A DNA stretch of 64,000 nucleotides from the NCBI RefSeq assembly GCF_022803015.1, contig NZ_JAFKON010000002.1:372001-436000 (forward strand), given 5' to 3'. Shown piece after piece: positions 35,356-44,228 of the stretch (the first letter of the stretch is position 1; every line of letters starts with the position of its first letter). The position numbers were made by a program, and so were the translations under genes. Origin of the DNA: Arthrobacter humicola. Lineage in GTDB: Bacteria > Actinomycetota > Actinomycetes > Actinomycetales > Micrococcaceae. The notes beneath the pieces are model-generated. The model saw only the letters and a program-made list of their open reading frames with translations. It did not search any database and had not been told where the DNA came from.

Positions 35356-35619
35356 ATGGCCAGGCACCGCATCAACAACACGGACGAACAACCCCTGCAC
35401 CCGGTGGAACCGGACCGGCACTGGCGGCAGCTGCGCCAGGGCGACCGCGTCAGCGTCCGGCTCGCCCCGGGCGTTGAGGCCGGTGGGCTTGTGGACGCCG
35501 TGACGGCGGACCACAGCGTGGTCTGGGTCGACCTCGACGGCGGCCGCGGCCGCACGCTGCTGCACTGCAGCGACGGCGTCGAAATCCGCCAGCAGGCTGC
35601 TGACACCCCGTCCCGCTGA
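35356..35619 (+). CDS. Small hypothetical protein
   Basis: An 87-residue soluble protein. The second half reads as short beta strands with Asp/Gly turns (GDRVSVRLAPG, VVWVDLDGGRGRTLLH), suggesting a small barrel such as an SH3-like or hemerythrin-adjacent fold, without a clear family. ATG 35356 is taken as the start because the in-frame codons before it are unlikely leader; the ribosome site (GGGGAC) is weak. A gap of about 110 bases separates it from the phosphodiesterase. Confidence 0.6.
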   Translation: MARHRINNTDEQPLHPVEPDRHWRQLRQGDRVSVRLAPGVEAGGLVDAVTADHSVVWVDLDGGRGRTLLHCSDGVEIRQQAADTPSR

Positions 35620-35729
35620 GGCCGCTGACCCGGCCCCGCTGACCTGGCACCGATGGGCCCGAGCCGCCAGTGCCGGGCCGCAAGCCCCGGTCGAACCCCG
35701 GTCCCGGCAGACCAAGGTACGCTTCAGGA

Positions 35730-36572
35730 GTGACTGACCTGCACCCCTACTTTGCCCCTCGCGGGGATCGCGACGGCGGCCCGGCGGGCGCCGCCACCCC
35801 GGCCCCGGGCGGTTCCCGGGCGCCGCTGGCGCTGGCCCACCGGGGCTTTTCGCTGGACGGGCTGGAGAACTCGATGGCCGCGTTCCGAGCTGCCGTCGAC
35901 CTCGGGTTCCGGTATCTGGAGACGGACGTGCACACCACGGCCGACGGCGTGTTGGTGCTCTTCCACGACAAGACCCTGGACCGGATCACAGAGGGCCGGG
36001 GCCAAATCGCGGACCTTCCGGCCTCAACCGTGGCCCGGGCCAGGATCGGCGGGACCGAACCGATCCCGCGGTTCGATGAGTTGATCGCTGCCTTCCCGGA
36101 CGTCCGGCTCAATATTGACGTCAAGGACTGGAACTCAGTGGGCACCCTGGCCTCGGCGATCGAACGCCACGGACTGCACGACCGCGTGCTGGTGGCCAGT
36201 TTCTCGGACCGGCGGCGCCGGGCAGTGCTGAAGCAGCTGAGCCGTCCCGCCGCGAGCTCGGCCGGCATCGTGTCCAACGCCGTGTTCGTCCTGCTGGGCC
36301 CCGTGCTGCCGACGCCGTTGATGTCTGCCGTGGTGCGCCGGTCACTGCGCGGAGTCCACGCCCTGCAGGTTCCCGTCCGCTACGGTGCCGTGCCGGTGGT
36401 GACGCCGGGCTTTATCCGGCGGGCACACCGGCACGGGCTGCAGGTCCATGTGTGGACAGTCAACGAGCCCGCGGAAATGCACCGGCTGCTCGACCTTGGC
36501 GTCGACGGGATTGTCACGGACCGCGCGGACCTGCTCAAGTCGGTCCTCCAGGAGCGCGGAACCTGGTCCTGA
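35730..36572 (+). CDS. Glycerophosphodiester phosphodiesterase
   Basis: A cytoplasmic enzyme of about 280 residues that splits glycerophosphodiesters to glycerol-3-phosphate and an alcohol. LAHRGFSLDGLENSMAAF gives the catalytic His/Arg and Glu, YLETDVHTTADGVLVLFHD the metal-binding Glu/Asp and second His; the C-terminus VHVWTVNEPAEMHRLLDLGVDGIVTDRAD is the family signature. TACGCT (35718-35723) ends 6 bases before GTG 35730, giving a likely leaderless start. It is convergent with nnrD. Confidence 0.92.
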   Translation: MTDLHPYFAPRGDRDGGPAGAATPAPGGSRAPLALAHRGFSLDGLENSMAAFRAAVDLGFRYLETDVHTTADGVLVLFHDKTLDRITEGRGQIADLPASTVARARIGGTEPIPRFDELIAAFPDVRLNIDVKDWNSVGTLASAIERHGLHDRVLVASFSDRRRRAVLKQLSRPAASSAGIVSNAVFVLLGPVLPTPLMSAVVRRSLRGVHALQVPVRYGAVPVVTPGFIRRAHRHGLQVHVWTVNEPAEMHRLLDLGVDGIVTDRADLLKSVLQERGTWS

Positions 36573-36585
36573 AGGATCGCTCCGC

Positions 36586-37512
36586 TCAGGCGGAAAGTTC
36601 CATCATGAGTGGCGGCAATTCGTCGGTTAGCTCCCGGGCGAGATAGCCCAGCCCGCCCAGCCGGCTGGCAAGGCGGTCTCCGGCCGCAGCATGCAGATGC
36701 GTTCCCCAGCAGGCGGCCTGCGCATTGCCCGTTCCCCTGGCGCGGAGGCCGGTGATGGCGCCGGAGAGGACATCCCCGCTGCCCGAGGTGCCCAGCCCGC
36801 TGTGCCCTGTGGTGATTTCCCAGAGGCCGGCCCCGGACGCGGCAGCCCTGCTGCTGCGGGGTTCTGCGATGGCCCCCTGACACGTGACCACGGCCCGGTA
36901 TTTGTCGGCCACCTCAGGGAGCTGGCGGTGCAGGTCCTCGACCTCCCGCCCGAGCAGGATGCCCGCCTCCGTGATGTTCGGGGTCAGGATCAGCCGGCCG
37001 GCCCACGGCGCCAGTTCGGCTTCGAGTTCCGGGACACTGGCCAGGGCAAAAGCATCCAGGACAATGCACGGCGGGCTGCCCGGGGTGGCTTGGAGGAGTT
37101 CGCGCAGCAGCGCCGTGGTCTGGTCCTTGTCGTCCAGGCCCGGCCCCACCAGGACGGCGTCGGCGGTTTCCAGCTCGGCGGCCAGGGACCCGGCGGCGGA
37201 ACCGACCACGGTCCCGGCCGTCGTTTCCGGCAGGCCAAGGACACCGGCTTCGGGCAGGGCGATGGCGAGCGGCACCGCCACGGACTCCGCCACGGCCAGG
37301 GTCAGCCGGCCCGCGCCCGCGCGGAGGGCGGCGACGCCGGCGAGCAAGGCCGCTCCGGGCGTCTTGCGCGCACCGCCGATCACCAGCACGGAGCCCCGGT
37401 CATCCTTTCCGGAGCCGCCGTCAGGGAGCGGCCAGGCGCGCAACAAAGCGGGGGTGACGGCCTCGGCCCGGGGGCGGCGTTTCGCCTGCCGGGAGTTAGC
37501 GGGGGTGGACAT
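36586..37512 (-). CDS. nnrD: ADP-dependent NAD(P)H-hydrate dehydratase
   Basis: A 308-residue repair enzyme that converts damaged NAD(P)HX back to NAD(P)H using ADP. GSVLVIGGARKTPGAALLAG, a central LILTPNITEAGILLG with the conserved Asn/Glu area, and GLGTSGSGDVLSGAITGLRARG (a ribokinase-like G-GDxLxG motif) are diagnostic of the YjeF C-terminal domain. The epimerase half (NnrE) is absent here. It overlaps the upstream phosphatase gene by 17 bases. Confidence 0.9.
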   Translation of the reverse strand: MSTPANSRQAKRRPRAEAVTPALLRAWPLPDGGSGKDDRGSVLVIGGARKTPGAALLAGVAALRAGAGRLTLAVAESVAVPLAIALPEAGVLGLPETTAGTVVGSAAGSLAAELETADAVLVGPGLDDKDQTTALLRELLQATPGSPPCIVLDAFALASVPELEAELAPWAGRLILTPNITEAGILLGREVEDLHRQLPEVADKYRAVVTCQGAIAEPRSSRAAASGAGLWEITTGHSGLGTSGSGDVLSGAITGLRARGTGNAQAACWGTHLHAAAGDRLASRLGGLGYLARELTDELPPLMMELSA

Positions 37513-38257
37513 CGGCGTCTCCCGAGTGCTGGGTTACCGGGACACCTTCGCTCGTGAGGTGGTCGGCCATATTGAACGCCTCCAGCTGCCATTCCCCCCG
37601 GCCGCCGGGCCGGACGAAGCGGCTGACAGAGGCGTTGAGGATGGTGGACGCGGCCGCGATGTCCAGCAGCTGCTCCTCCGAGAGCCCCTCCAGGATGTAG
37701 CGGATGAGCAAGATCACGGCGTCGTGGCAGACCAGCAGGACGCCCCCGCCCGGGTGCCTGTTGTCGAGGTCGGCGAGCAGCGAGCGAAGCCGCAGCACGA
37801 CGTCCGCCCAGGACTCGCCGCCCGGGGGCCGGTAATAGAACTTGCCGAGCCACCGCCGCCGGCCGGCCTCCTCCGGGAGGCGGGCTTCCACCCCGGCCGA
37901 AGTGAGCATGTCCAGGATGCCGAGCTCACGGTCGCGCAGCCGCTCATCGATCAGGACAGATGTTTGCCAGCCGCCGGTCTGGACGGCGAGTTCCGCAGTC
38001 TGGCGTGCGCGCAGGTAGGGCGAGGACCAGACTGGCGTGCGCCGGCCGTCCGGGTAGCCCGCGAGGAGCCTGCCCAGGGCCAGCGCCTGCTCCCGTCCCG
38101 TGTCCGACAATCCGACATCCGCATCCCGGGCCGGGACATCAATGACATGCGCGCCGGCCTGCTGAGCCAGCGTGGCGGCAACGTTGCCCTGGCTTTCACC
38201 GTGCCGCACCAGCAGTAACTCGGTCACGCCCGGAACGCCGTGTCCGTAGTGGCTCAC
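37496..38257 (-). CDS. Histidine phosphatase (phosphoglycerate-mutase-like) protein
   Basis: A 253-residue cytoplasmic phosphatase. LLVRHGESQGNVAATLA supplies the RHG catalytic His at about residue 19; SSPYLRARQTAEL, the acidic RELGILD and VCHDAVILLIRYIL (second catalytic His) follow in order. This suits acid phosphatase or phosphomutase relatives; the substrate is unknown. The start is GTG 38257 with AGGGGG upstream; a longer reading would add about 74 residues without homology. It overlaps nnrD and is co-transcribed with it. Confidence 0.88.
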   Translation of the reverse strand: MSHYGHGVPGVTELLLVRHGESQGNVAATLAQQAGAHVIDVPARDADVGLSDTGREQALALGRLLAGYPDGRRTPVWSSPYLRARQTAELAVQTGGWQTSVLIDERLRDRELGILDMLTSAGVEARLPEEAGRRRWLGKFYYRPPGGESWADVVLRLRSLLADLDNRHPGGGVLLVCHDAVILLIRYILEGLSEEQLLDIAAASTILNASVSRFVRPGGRGEWQLEAFNMADHLTSEGVPVTQHSGDADVHPR

Positions 38258-38411
38258 CGATCCCCCTATCCGTTGCTTTCCAACGTTGTCCTCTGCCGGG
38301 GCTGGCCCGGGCTGGAATATGTGTGGCAGACAGGTTACTCCCAGTGGCACGGATTTGTCCCTGCGCCGGGGCGAGCAACATCCGGGGCCGCCGGGCTGGC
38401 AGGATAGAGCC

Positions 38412-39536
38412 ATGCGCATCCTCATCGCCCCGGACAAGTTCAAGGGCTCCCTCACCGCCGTCGAAGCCGCCGCGGCCATTGCCGAAGGCGCCCTGCGCGT
38501 CTACCCCGAGGCCGACGCCATCCAGTTTCCGGTGGCCGACGGCGGCGAAGGGACCCTCGAGGCGGCCGTCGCGGCCGGCTACGAGGAACGGCTCAACGCG
38601 GTCGTCGGCCCGATCCTGGCCCCGATCGGTGCCGCGTGGGCCATCCGGGCGGATGCTTTCGGCGGGGCCACCGCGGTGATTGAAACGGCGCAGGCCTCAG
38701 GGCTGGCGCACATGGAGCCCACACCGGCCAACGCGCTGCGCGCCCACAGCTATGGCTGCGGCCAGCTGATCGCCGCCGCACTGGACGCCGGTGCCACGGA
38801 AATCGTGCTGGGCGTGGGCGGTTCGGCCATGAGCGACGGCGGCAGCGGCGCCCTCCGCGCCCTCGGACTCAAGCCGTTGGACGCCGCCGGCAACGTGGTG
38901 CCCCTCGGCGGCGGGTCGCTTGCCGACGTCGCGTCCGTGGACATCAGCGGCCTGGACCCGCGGCTGGCCGGGGTGAAGTTCAGGATCGCCGTCGACGTCC
39001 AAAACCCGCTGTTCGGCAGCGACGGCGCGGCACACGTGTTCGGCCCGCAAAAAGGCGCCGACGCCGATGCGGTGGAACTGCTGGACGCCGGCCTGCGCAA
39101 CTGGGCCTCGGTCCTGCGCCAGAGGACCGGCCGGGACGTCAACGTGCCCGGCGCCGGAGCGGCCGGCGGGTTCCCGGCGTCGTTCCTGGCCTTCAGCACG
39201 GCCGCCCTGGAAGGCGGCTTCGAGCTGGTGGCCGGCCTCACCGGGCTGGACGCGAAACTCGCGGTGGCTGATTTGGTCATCACCGGAGAAGGCTCCATGG
39301 ACAGCCAATCGCTGACAGGCAAGGCACCGATCGCCCTCGCCGATGCCGCCCAAGCCCTTGGCATTCCGGTGGTCGTGGTGGCCGGCCGGATCCTCGTCAC
39401 CCCGGAGGACCTTGCCCGTCACGGCGTGGTGGCCGCGGCGCAGCTGCTGGACGTCGCCGGCAGCCCCCAGGACGCAGTAGCAAACGCCGCAAAGTACCTT
39501 ACCTGGGTCACCAGCCAGGTCCTCGAAGGCGCCTGA
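38412..39536 (+). CDS. Glycerate kinase, GlxK/GarK type
   Basis: A 374-residue enzyme that phosphorylates D-glycerate with ATP. MRILIAPDKFKGSLTAVEAA is the classic opening; IGGSAMSDGG-like VLGVGGSAMSDGGSGALRALG and VITGEGSMDSQSLTGKAP are the other family landmarks. AGGA is 8 bases before the ATG. It is divergent from the histidine phosphatase and convergent with the membrane-protein pair downstream. Confidence 0.93.
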   Translation: MRILIAPDKFKGSLTAVEAAAAIAEGALRVYPEADAIQFPVADGGEGTLEAAVAAGYEERLNAVVGPILAPIGAAWAIRADAFGGATAVIETAQASGLAHMEPTPANALRAHSYGCGQLIAAALDAGATEIVLGVGGSAMSDGGSGALRALGLKPLDAAGNVVPLGGGSLADVASVDISGLDPRLAGVKFRIAVDVQNPLFGSDGAAHVFGPQKGADADAVELLDAGLRNWASVLRQRTGRDVNVPGAGAAGGFPASFLAFSTAALEGGFELVAGLTGLDAKLAVADLVITGEGSMDSQSLTGKAPIALADAAQALGIPVVVVAGRILVTPEDLARHGVVAAAQLLDVAGSPQDAVANAAKYLTWVTSQVLEGA

Positions 39537-39546
39537 CGCCCCTGAT

Positions 39547-39563
39547 GGCCGGCCGTGCCGGCC
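39547..39563. terminator. Short hairpin between convergent genes
   Basis: GGCCGGC (39547-39553) pairs with GCCGGCC (39557-39563) around a 3-base loop in the 37-base gap between glycerate kinase and the convergent DUF6766-like gene. It is the only plausible stop for either transcript; no T-run. Confidence 0.45.
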
Positions 39564-39573
39564 GGCTTGCCGC

Positions 39574-40281
39574 CTAGGCGCCGGTCTCGTAGTGCGGTTC
39601 GGCCACGGGTTTGGACTCGGGGGAGCCCTTCTCGCGCAGGTAGACCGAGGCGCCCACCAGGACCGCCACGGCGAGGAACTCGCTTTGCCAGTTCTGGAAG
39701 GACTCGAACCAGAATCGGCTCGTCGCCAGATAGCCCAGCACAGTCACGGTGGGCTGTCCGTGCGCCTCCTGGTCACTGTTGTAGTCCTCCGCGCCGCCAA
39801 CCGCGTGCAGGGCGATCGACGCCAGGAACAGCAGGAGGAACATGATCGAAAGCGAGTGTTCGTAGAGCTTGAGGACCCAGCCGCCGCGCCGCACCGGCCA
39901 CGGCGTGGACTCTTTGAGCTTTGCCTGCCGGGGGTCCTCGTCCTGCGGGGCCGTCCGGCCCATCGGCTTGGACTCTGAGGACCCCTTCTGGAACAGGAAG
40001 ACGGTGAGGATGACGTACATGCCCATCTGCAGGAATTCCGACTCCCAGTTCTCGAACGTCGCCTCGAGGAAGTTCCCGGTGCCAAGGTACTGCAGGACGG
40101 TCACGGCAGGTTCGCCGTGGGCCAGCTGCTCGTCGCTGTAGGTGCTTGCCCCGCTCAGGACCATGCCGCCGAAAAACACGACGAACAGCCCGATATTGGC
40201 TAAAAGCAGTCCATGTTCCTTGACCCACTTGCCCATGGTTCCCGTGCCTGCGGTGTGGCGCTCATGTGAAACGTTTGTCAT
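39574..40281 (-). CDS. Duplicated membrane protein, DUF6766-like
   Basis: A 235-residue inner-membrane protein with about four hydrophobic segments. It is an internal duplication: residues about 60-105 (FENWESEFLQMGMYVILTVF followed by FQKGSSESKPM) match residues about 190-230 (FQNWQSEFLAVAVLVGASVY then REKGSPESKPV). Each half also begins with a hydrophobic hairpin and a conserved G-ASTYSDEQLAHGEP / GAEDYNSDQEAHGQP block. I believe it belongs to DUF6766, of unknown function. The ATG overlaps the next gene's stop by 4 bases. Confidence 0.8.
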   Translation of the reverse strand: MTNVSHERHTAGTGTMGKWVKEHGLLLANIGLFVVFFGGMVLSGASTYSDEQLAHGEPAVTVLQYLGTGNFLEATFENWESEFLQMGMYVILTVFLFQKGSSESKPMGRTAPQDEDPRQAKLKESTPWPVRRGGWVLKLYEHSLSIMFLLLFLASIALHAVGGAEDYNSDQEAHGQPTVTVLGYLATSRFWFESFQNWQSEFLAVAVLVGASVYLREKGSPESKPVAEPHYETGA

Positions 40282-40778
40282 AGCGACTCCTCATTGCGGG
40301 CCCGTCGACGGATCCAGGCAGGGACAAGTACCAGCAGCAGCACCAGCACGGCGAGCAGCCCGACGCCGGCGATCAGGCCCGCCGTCCGGCCTACGGTGAC
40401 ATCGAAGATGAGTGAGGTGGTGCCCACGCTCAGCAGCCCCACCCCGGTCAAAGAAAACCTGACGATGATGTCCGCGCTGCTCACGAGGGCCTGCTTCAGC
40501 CCTTGCCGGAACAGCCGGCGGTGCACGCTCACGGGCAGCAGGATCGTGGCCGTGGTCAGGGCGGCCAGGACGACGTTGGCGAGATACAGGCGGGTCTGGT
40601 AGTCATCGAGCGTCTCGAAGCGCGACTGAAACGGCAGCGTCAGGAGGAAGCCGGCGAGAATCTGGACGCCGGTCTGCAGTACGCGCAGTTCCTGCAGCAG
40701 TTCGACCCAGTTGCGGTCCATCCGCTCCGCAAGGGACTCGTCCCTGCCGTCGTTCTTCGGCGCTACTGGGCCAGCCAT
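40278..40778 (-). CDS. Small membrane protein, DUF6328-like
   Basis: A 166-residue protein with a soluble Asp/Arg-rich N-terminus (about 1-30), the conserved WVELLQELRVLQTGVQILAGFLL, and about four hydrophobic segments ending in RRRARNEESL. This resembles DUF6328. GGAGGAG is 6 bases before ATG 40778, which is preferred over an upstream ATG. It overlaps the DUF6766-like gene and is divergent from a short-chain dehydrogenase. No function is known; context suggests a stress role. Confidence 0.75.
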   Translation of the reverse strand: MAGPVAPKNDGRDESLAERMDRNWVELLQELRVLQTGVQILAGFLLTLPFQSRFETLDDYQTRLYLANVVLAALTTATILLPVSVHRRLFRQGLKQALVSSADIIVRFSLTGVGLLSVGTTSLIFDVTVGRTAGLIAGVGLLAVLVLLLVLVPAWIRRRARNEESL

Positions 40779-41001
40779 CGGTACTCCTCCGCAAAATCCT
40801 GAAACCAAGGGAACCCGCCGCAGCATGTGGCTCCACCCTCAACCTAGGCTTGAGAGTTGCCAAAAACAAGTTGGTACTAAGCTTGCTGACGATATTGTGG
40901 TTAGGGTAGAAACTGATTACTTCGCTGGGGTGGATTCAGCAGGCCCCGGCCACACGGGACCGATGAACCTCCCTGGAAACCGACACGTTGTTAGGCGGAC
41001 T

Positions 41002-41919
41002 ATGAGCGACTCAAGCGAACGGCAGGACCAGCCCAAGCAGCCCGACCAGCCGCGCGATCCGCGCGCCGGCTACCATTCCGGCCCGTTCCCGGAACAGGTC
41101 CAGAAGCAGCCCGGCCTCACCGCGCCCATGGAGCCCAAGCCCGACCACGGCGAGGAAAGCTACCGCGGCAGCGGTGCCTTGAGCGGCAAGGCCGCCCTGA
41201 TCACGGGCGGCGACTCCGGAATCGGCAGGGCGGTGGCGATCGCCTTCGCCCGGGAGGGGGCCGACGTCGCCATCTCCTACCTGCCGGATGAAGAAGACGA
41301 CGCGCAGGACACCGCCGAGTGGATCCGAAAGGCCGGCCGCAAGGCCCTGCTGCTCCCCGGCGACGGCCGCAGCGAGGACTTCGCGGCGGACATCGTGAAG
41401 GCGACGCTGGCCGAATTCGGGCGCCTCGACGTCCTGGTGCTCAATGCGGCCTACCAGAAGAACCGCGAGAGCTTCGAATCACTGCCCACCGAAGAGTTTG
41501 ATCGAGTTTTCAAAACCAATCTGTACTCCCTGCTCTGGACGGCTCGTGCCGCGGTCCCGCATCTGGAAGCGGGTGCGTCGATCATCACCACTGCGTCAAT
41601 CCAGGCCTTCAACCCGTCCCCGGAAGTCATTGACTACGCCATGACCAAGGCGGCCCAGGTGGCCTTCACCAAAGCCCTGGCCCAGGAGCTCGGACCCAAG
41701 GGCATCAGGGTCAATGCCGTGGCCCCGGGTCCCATCTGGACACCGCTGATTCCGGCCACCGAATGGCCCGACAAGCTCCCGTCCTTCGGCCAGGACACGC
41801 CCCTGCAGCGGGCGGGGCAGCCGGCGGAGCTCGCGGCCGCCTATGTCCTTCTCGCCTCCGACCACGGTTCCTACATTTCCGGAGCCGTGCTTCCGGTCAC
41901 CGGAGGCAAAGGCCTCTGA
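41002..41919 (+). CDS. SDR-family oxidoreductase, general-stress type
   Basis: A 305-residue short-chain dehydrogenase. A 55-residue disordered N-terminal extension (Gln/Pro/Asp-rich) precedes the domain; ALITGGDSGIGRAVAIAFAREGA is the NAD(P) fold and YAMTKAAQ has the catalytic Tyr-x-x-x-Lys, with NAAY and TTASIQAF completing the site. The closest known style is B. subtilis YhdF/GS39 and E. coli YghA. A 175-base upstream region is relatively AT-rich and may hold a stress-sigma promoter; I could not match one with confidence. An acidic-protein gene follows after 72 bases. Confidence 0.9.
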   Translation: MSDSSERQDQPKQPDQPRDPRAGYHSGPFPEQVQKQPGLTAPMEPKPDHGEESYRGSGALSGKAALITGGDSGIGRAVAIAFAREGADVAISYLPDEEDDAQDTAEWIRKAGRKALLLPGDGRSEDFAADIVKATLAEFGRLDVLVLNAAYQKNRESFESLPTEEFDRVFKTNLYSLLWTARAAVPHLEAGASIITTASIQAFNPSPEVIDYAMTKAAQVAFTKALAQELGPKGIRVNAVAPGPIWTPLIPATEWPDKLPSFGQDTPLQRAGQPAELAAAYVLLASDHGSYISGAVLPVTGGKGL

Positions 41920-41991
41920 ACCCGCTCCGGACCCGTCCACTGCCAGCTAGTCCCATTTCCAGCACCAGTTTCCAGTACCAGGAGGAATGAC

Positions 41992-42513
41992 ATGACTGAA
42001 AACCAGCAGGATCCCAAGACCGTCACCGAGGAAGCGGGCGGCTACGGCACACCGACCGCCGAGCAGGAGATGGGCGGCGATGGGAAGAAATTCGCCCAGC
42101 CCCGCGAGGAGGAGGCCTTCGACGCCGCCGGGCTGAACCAGGACAGCCCCGACGGCGAGACGTATCCGGCCGGCGCGCCGGACCTGAGCCAGTTCGGTGC
42201 AGAAGATCAAGACAGTGCAGGAGAACCCGGAGCAGGTCGCTTCGGAGGAGCGGAGGAACAAATGAGTTCAGAAAACGCCAGCGCAACCCCCGGCTTCGAC
42301 CCGGACGCCTCGGAGAATTCCGAGGCGGCAGTGCCGTCGTCGGAAGCGGAGATGGAGGGGGCCAACACGGAAGAGCCCGACGCCGGGCGGCCCTTCTCCT
42401 CTGAGTCCGGACAGGACGCGGCGGGGCTGCCGGACGGCTCCGGGACGGACCTGCCGGAGAACAAGTCGCCGAAGGACCGCGACGATGACAAGGACGCCTT
42501 CGACGCCGGCTAG
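41992..42513 (+). CDS. Acidic intrinsically disordered protein
   Basis: A 173-residue protein rich in Glu, Asp, Gly, Ser and Pro with almost no hydrophobic core and no signal. It has loose internal repeats (DAAGLNQDSPDGETYP and DAAGLPDGSGTDLPEN). AGGAGG sits 5 bases before the ATG. It resembles hydrophilin-like, desiccation- or osmotic-stress proteins in composition; that is inference. It is in the same transcriptional direction as the SDR gene and ends at a strong terminator. Confidence 0.75.
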   Translation: MTENQQDPKTVTEEAGGYGTPTAEQEMGGDGKKFAQPREEEAFDAAGLNQDSPDGETYPAGAPDLSQFGAEDQDSAGEPGAGRFGGAEEQMSSENASATPGFDPDASENSEAAVPSSEAEMEGANTEEPDAGRPFSSESGQDAAGLPDGSGTDLPENKSPKDRDDDKDAFDAG

Positions 42514-42555
42514 TCCCAGGCCCGCCGCTGCCGGCGCTGCCGGCCGTGACAGCGA

Positions 42556-42594
42556 AAAGGCCGGACTCCTGCCCGTGGGCGGAGTCCGGCCTTT
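42556..42594. terminator. Strong bidirectional terminator
   Basis: Stem AAAGGCCGGACTCC (42556-42569) pairs perfectly with 42581-42594 around an 11-base loop, followed by CTCGTC. It separates the acidic-protein gene from the convergent nucleobase-permease gene. Confidence 0.9.
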
Positions 42595-42642
42595 CTCGTC
42601 GGCGGGATTGCCCGCCCGCCGCGCGCTTCCGGGCGGCGTTCT

Positions 42643-43998
42643 TTAGCGGCGCTTCTTGGGGGAGCGCTTGACCGCTGCCTTGACCGCGGCCGTCGAAGCT
42701 GCGGCCGGCGCGGGATCTTCGGTTTCCGGTTCGGCCACCGTGCCGCGCACCTTCGCGATCGCCTTCATGCCGTGGTAGATCACCAGGGCCGCGGCCGAGC
42801 CGAGCGCGATCCCGGTGAACTTCAAGTCGCCGATGGTCCAGGTGTAGTCGGCAATCCCGACAATAAGGGCGACGGCGGCCGTGGTCAGGTTGATCGAGTT
42901 GGAGAAGTTCACCTTGTTCTGGACCCAGATTTTCACGCCCAGCACGCCGATCATGCCGTACAGCATCGTGGCCGCGCCGCCCAGGACGCCGGCGGGGACC
43001 GTGGCGATAAGCTCGCCAAACTTCGGCGAGAAGCTCAGGATCACTGCGAAGCCGCCGGCCACCCAGTACGCCGCCGTCGAATACACCTTGGTGGCGGCCA
43101 TGACGCCGATGTTCTCGGCGTAGGTGGTCGTCCCGGACCCGCCGCCGAGAGCGGCAAGTACGGTGGCGGCGCCGTCGGCCAGCAGCGCGCGGCCGGAGAC
43201 GCCGTCGAGGTTCTGCCCCGTCATGGCGGACACGGATTTCACGTGGCCGATGTTCTCTGCCACCAGCACCAGAACGACCGGCACGAAGAGGCCCACGACG
43301 CCGAGGTGGAATTCGGGGGTCTGGAAATGCGGCAGGCCCACCCACCCAGCACTGTCCACCTTGGAGAAGTCCACCTCGCCCCGGATCATCGCAACAAGGT
43401 AGCCCACCAGGACACCCACCAGGATGCTCAGCCGGCCCAGCATGCCGCGGAACAGCACGCTGACCACGATGATGACGGCCAGGGTGATGAAGGCGGTCAC
43501 GGGGGCCTGGTCGAAGTTGGCCTTCGCCGCGGGTGCCAGGTTCAGGCCGATCAGCGCCACGATCGCGCCGGTCACGATCGGCGGCATGACCCGGTTGATC
43601 CAGCCGGCGCCGAACTTCTGCACCACGGCGCCGACGACGGCGAGGGTCGCGCCTGCCAGGACCACGCCGCCGAGTGCCCCGGGGACGCCGAACTGCTGCT
43701 GGGAAGCCATGATCGGCGCGATGAACGCGAAGCTGGAACCGAGGTAGCTGGGCACCCGCCCCTGCGTGATGACCAGGAACAGGAGCGTGCCAATGCCGGA
43801 GAAGAACAGGGTGGTGGCTGGCGGCATGCCCGTGATGATCGGGACCAGGAAGGTGGCACCGAACATGGCCACAACATGCTGCATCCCGATCCCCACCGTC
43901 AGGGGCCAGGTGAGCCGCTCATCCGGCCTGACGACCTCACCGGGGCGGACGGACTTGCCGTTGCCGTGGAGCTTCCATTTGGTGCCGAGCATGCTCAT
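42643..43998 (-). CDS. Uracil-xanthine permease, NCS2 family
   Basis: A 451-residue membrane protein with about 12-14 hydrophobic segments. TWPLTVGIGMQHVVAMFGATFLVPIITG is split across the family's opening helices; GLNLAPAAKANFDQAP and GGGSGTTTYAENIGVMAATK with the substrate-site Glu/Thr match UraA/PyrP. It should import uracil or a purine with a proton. The 45-residue C-terminal tail is Lys/Ala-rich (AVKAAVKRSPKKRR). It starts 224 bases from the divergent RutE-like gene. Confidence 0.93.
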   Translation of the reverse strand: MSMLGTKWKLHGNGKSVRPGEVVRPDERLTWPLTVGIGMQHVVAMFGATFLVPIITGMPPATTLFFSGIGTLLFLVITQGRVPSYLGSSFAFIAPIMASQQQFGVPGALGGVVLAGATLAVVGAVVQKFGAGWINRVMPPIVTGAIVALIGLNLAPAAKANFDQAPVTAFITLAVIIVVSVLFRGMLGRLSILVGVLVGYLVAMIRGEVDFSKVDSAGWVGLPHFQTPEFHLGVVGLFVPVVLVLVAENIGHVKSVSAMTGQNLDGVSGRALLADGAATVLAALGGGSGTTTYAENIGVMAATKVYSTAAYWVAGGFAVILSFSPKFGELIATVPAGVLGGAATMLYGMIGVLGVKIWVQNKVNFSNSINLTTAAVALIVGIADYTWTIGDLKFTGIALGSAAALVIYHGMKAIAKVRGTVAEPETEDPAPAAASTAAVKAAVKRSPKKRR

Positions 43999-44159
43999 GC
44001 CGGGAGCCTTTCAGAGAATGTGGGGCGGGCGGGAAGGAATCTTCCCGAGCAACTTTACCGCGCAGCATTTCCCGGCCGTCCCGTCGGGCCGTCGTGCTGC
44101 GTGAGGGCCGGTGTGCCCGAGGTCACAGGGCGCAGCGGGAAGCAGGCGCCGTCCGTTGA

Positions 44160-44176
44160 AGTTGCAACTATTGACA
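44160..44176 (+). promoter_or_regulatory. Palindrome next to -35 box of the RutE-like gene
   Basis: AGTTGCAACT (44160-44169) is a perfect 10-bp palindrome immediately before TTGACA (44171-44176). AGTTGCAACT-type sites are typical of MarR-family repressors, so control by one is plausible. The -10 box, about 44194, is poor. Confidence 0.5.
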
Positions 44177-44228
44177 GCAGGAGACGCCGGCCGCCCAAGA
44201 GTGCGCCGGCCCAGCGAAAGGGATGCCC

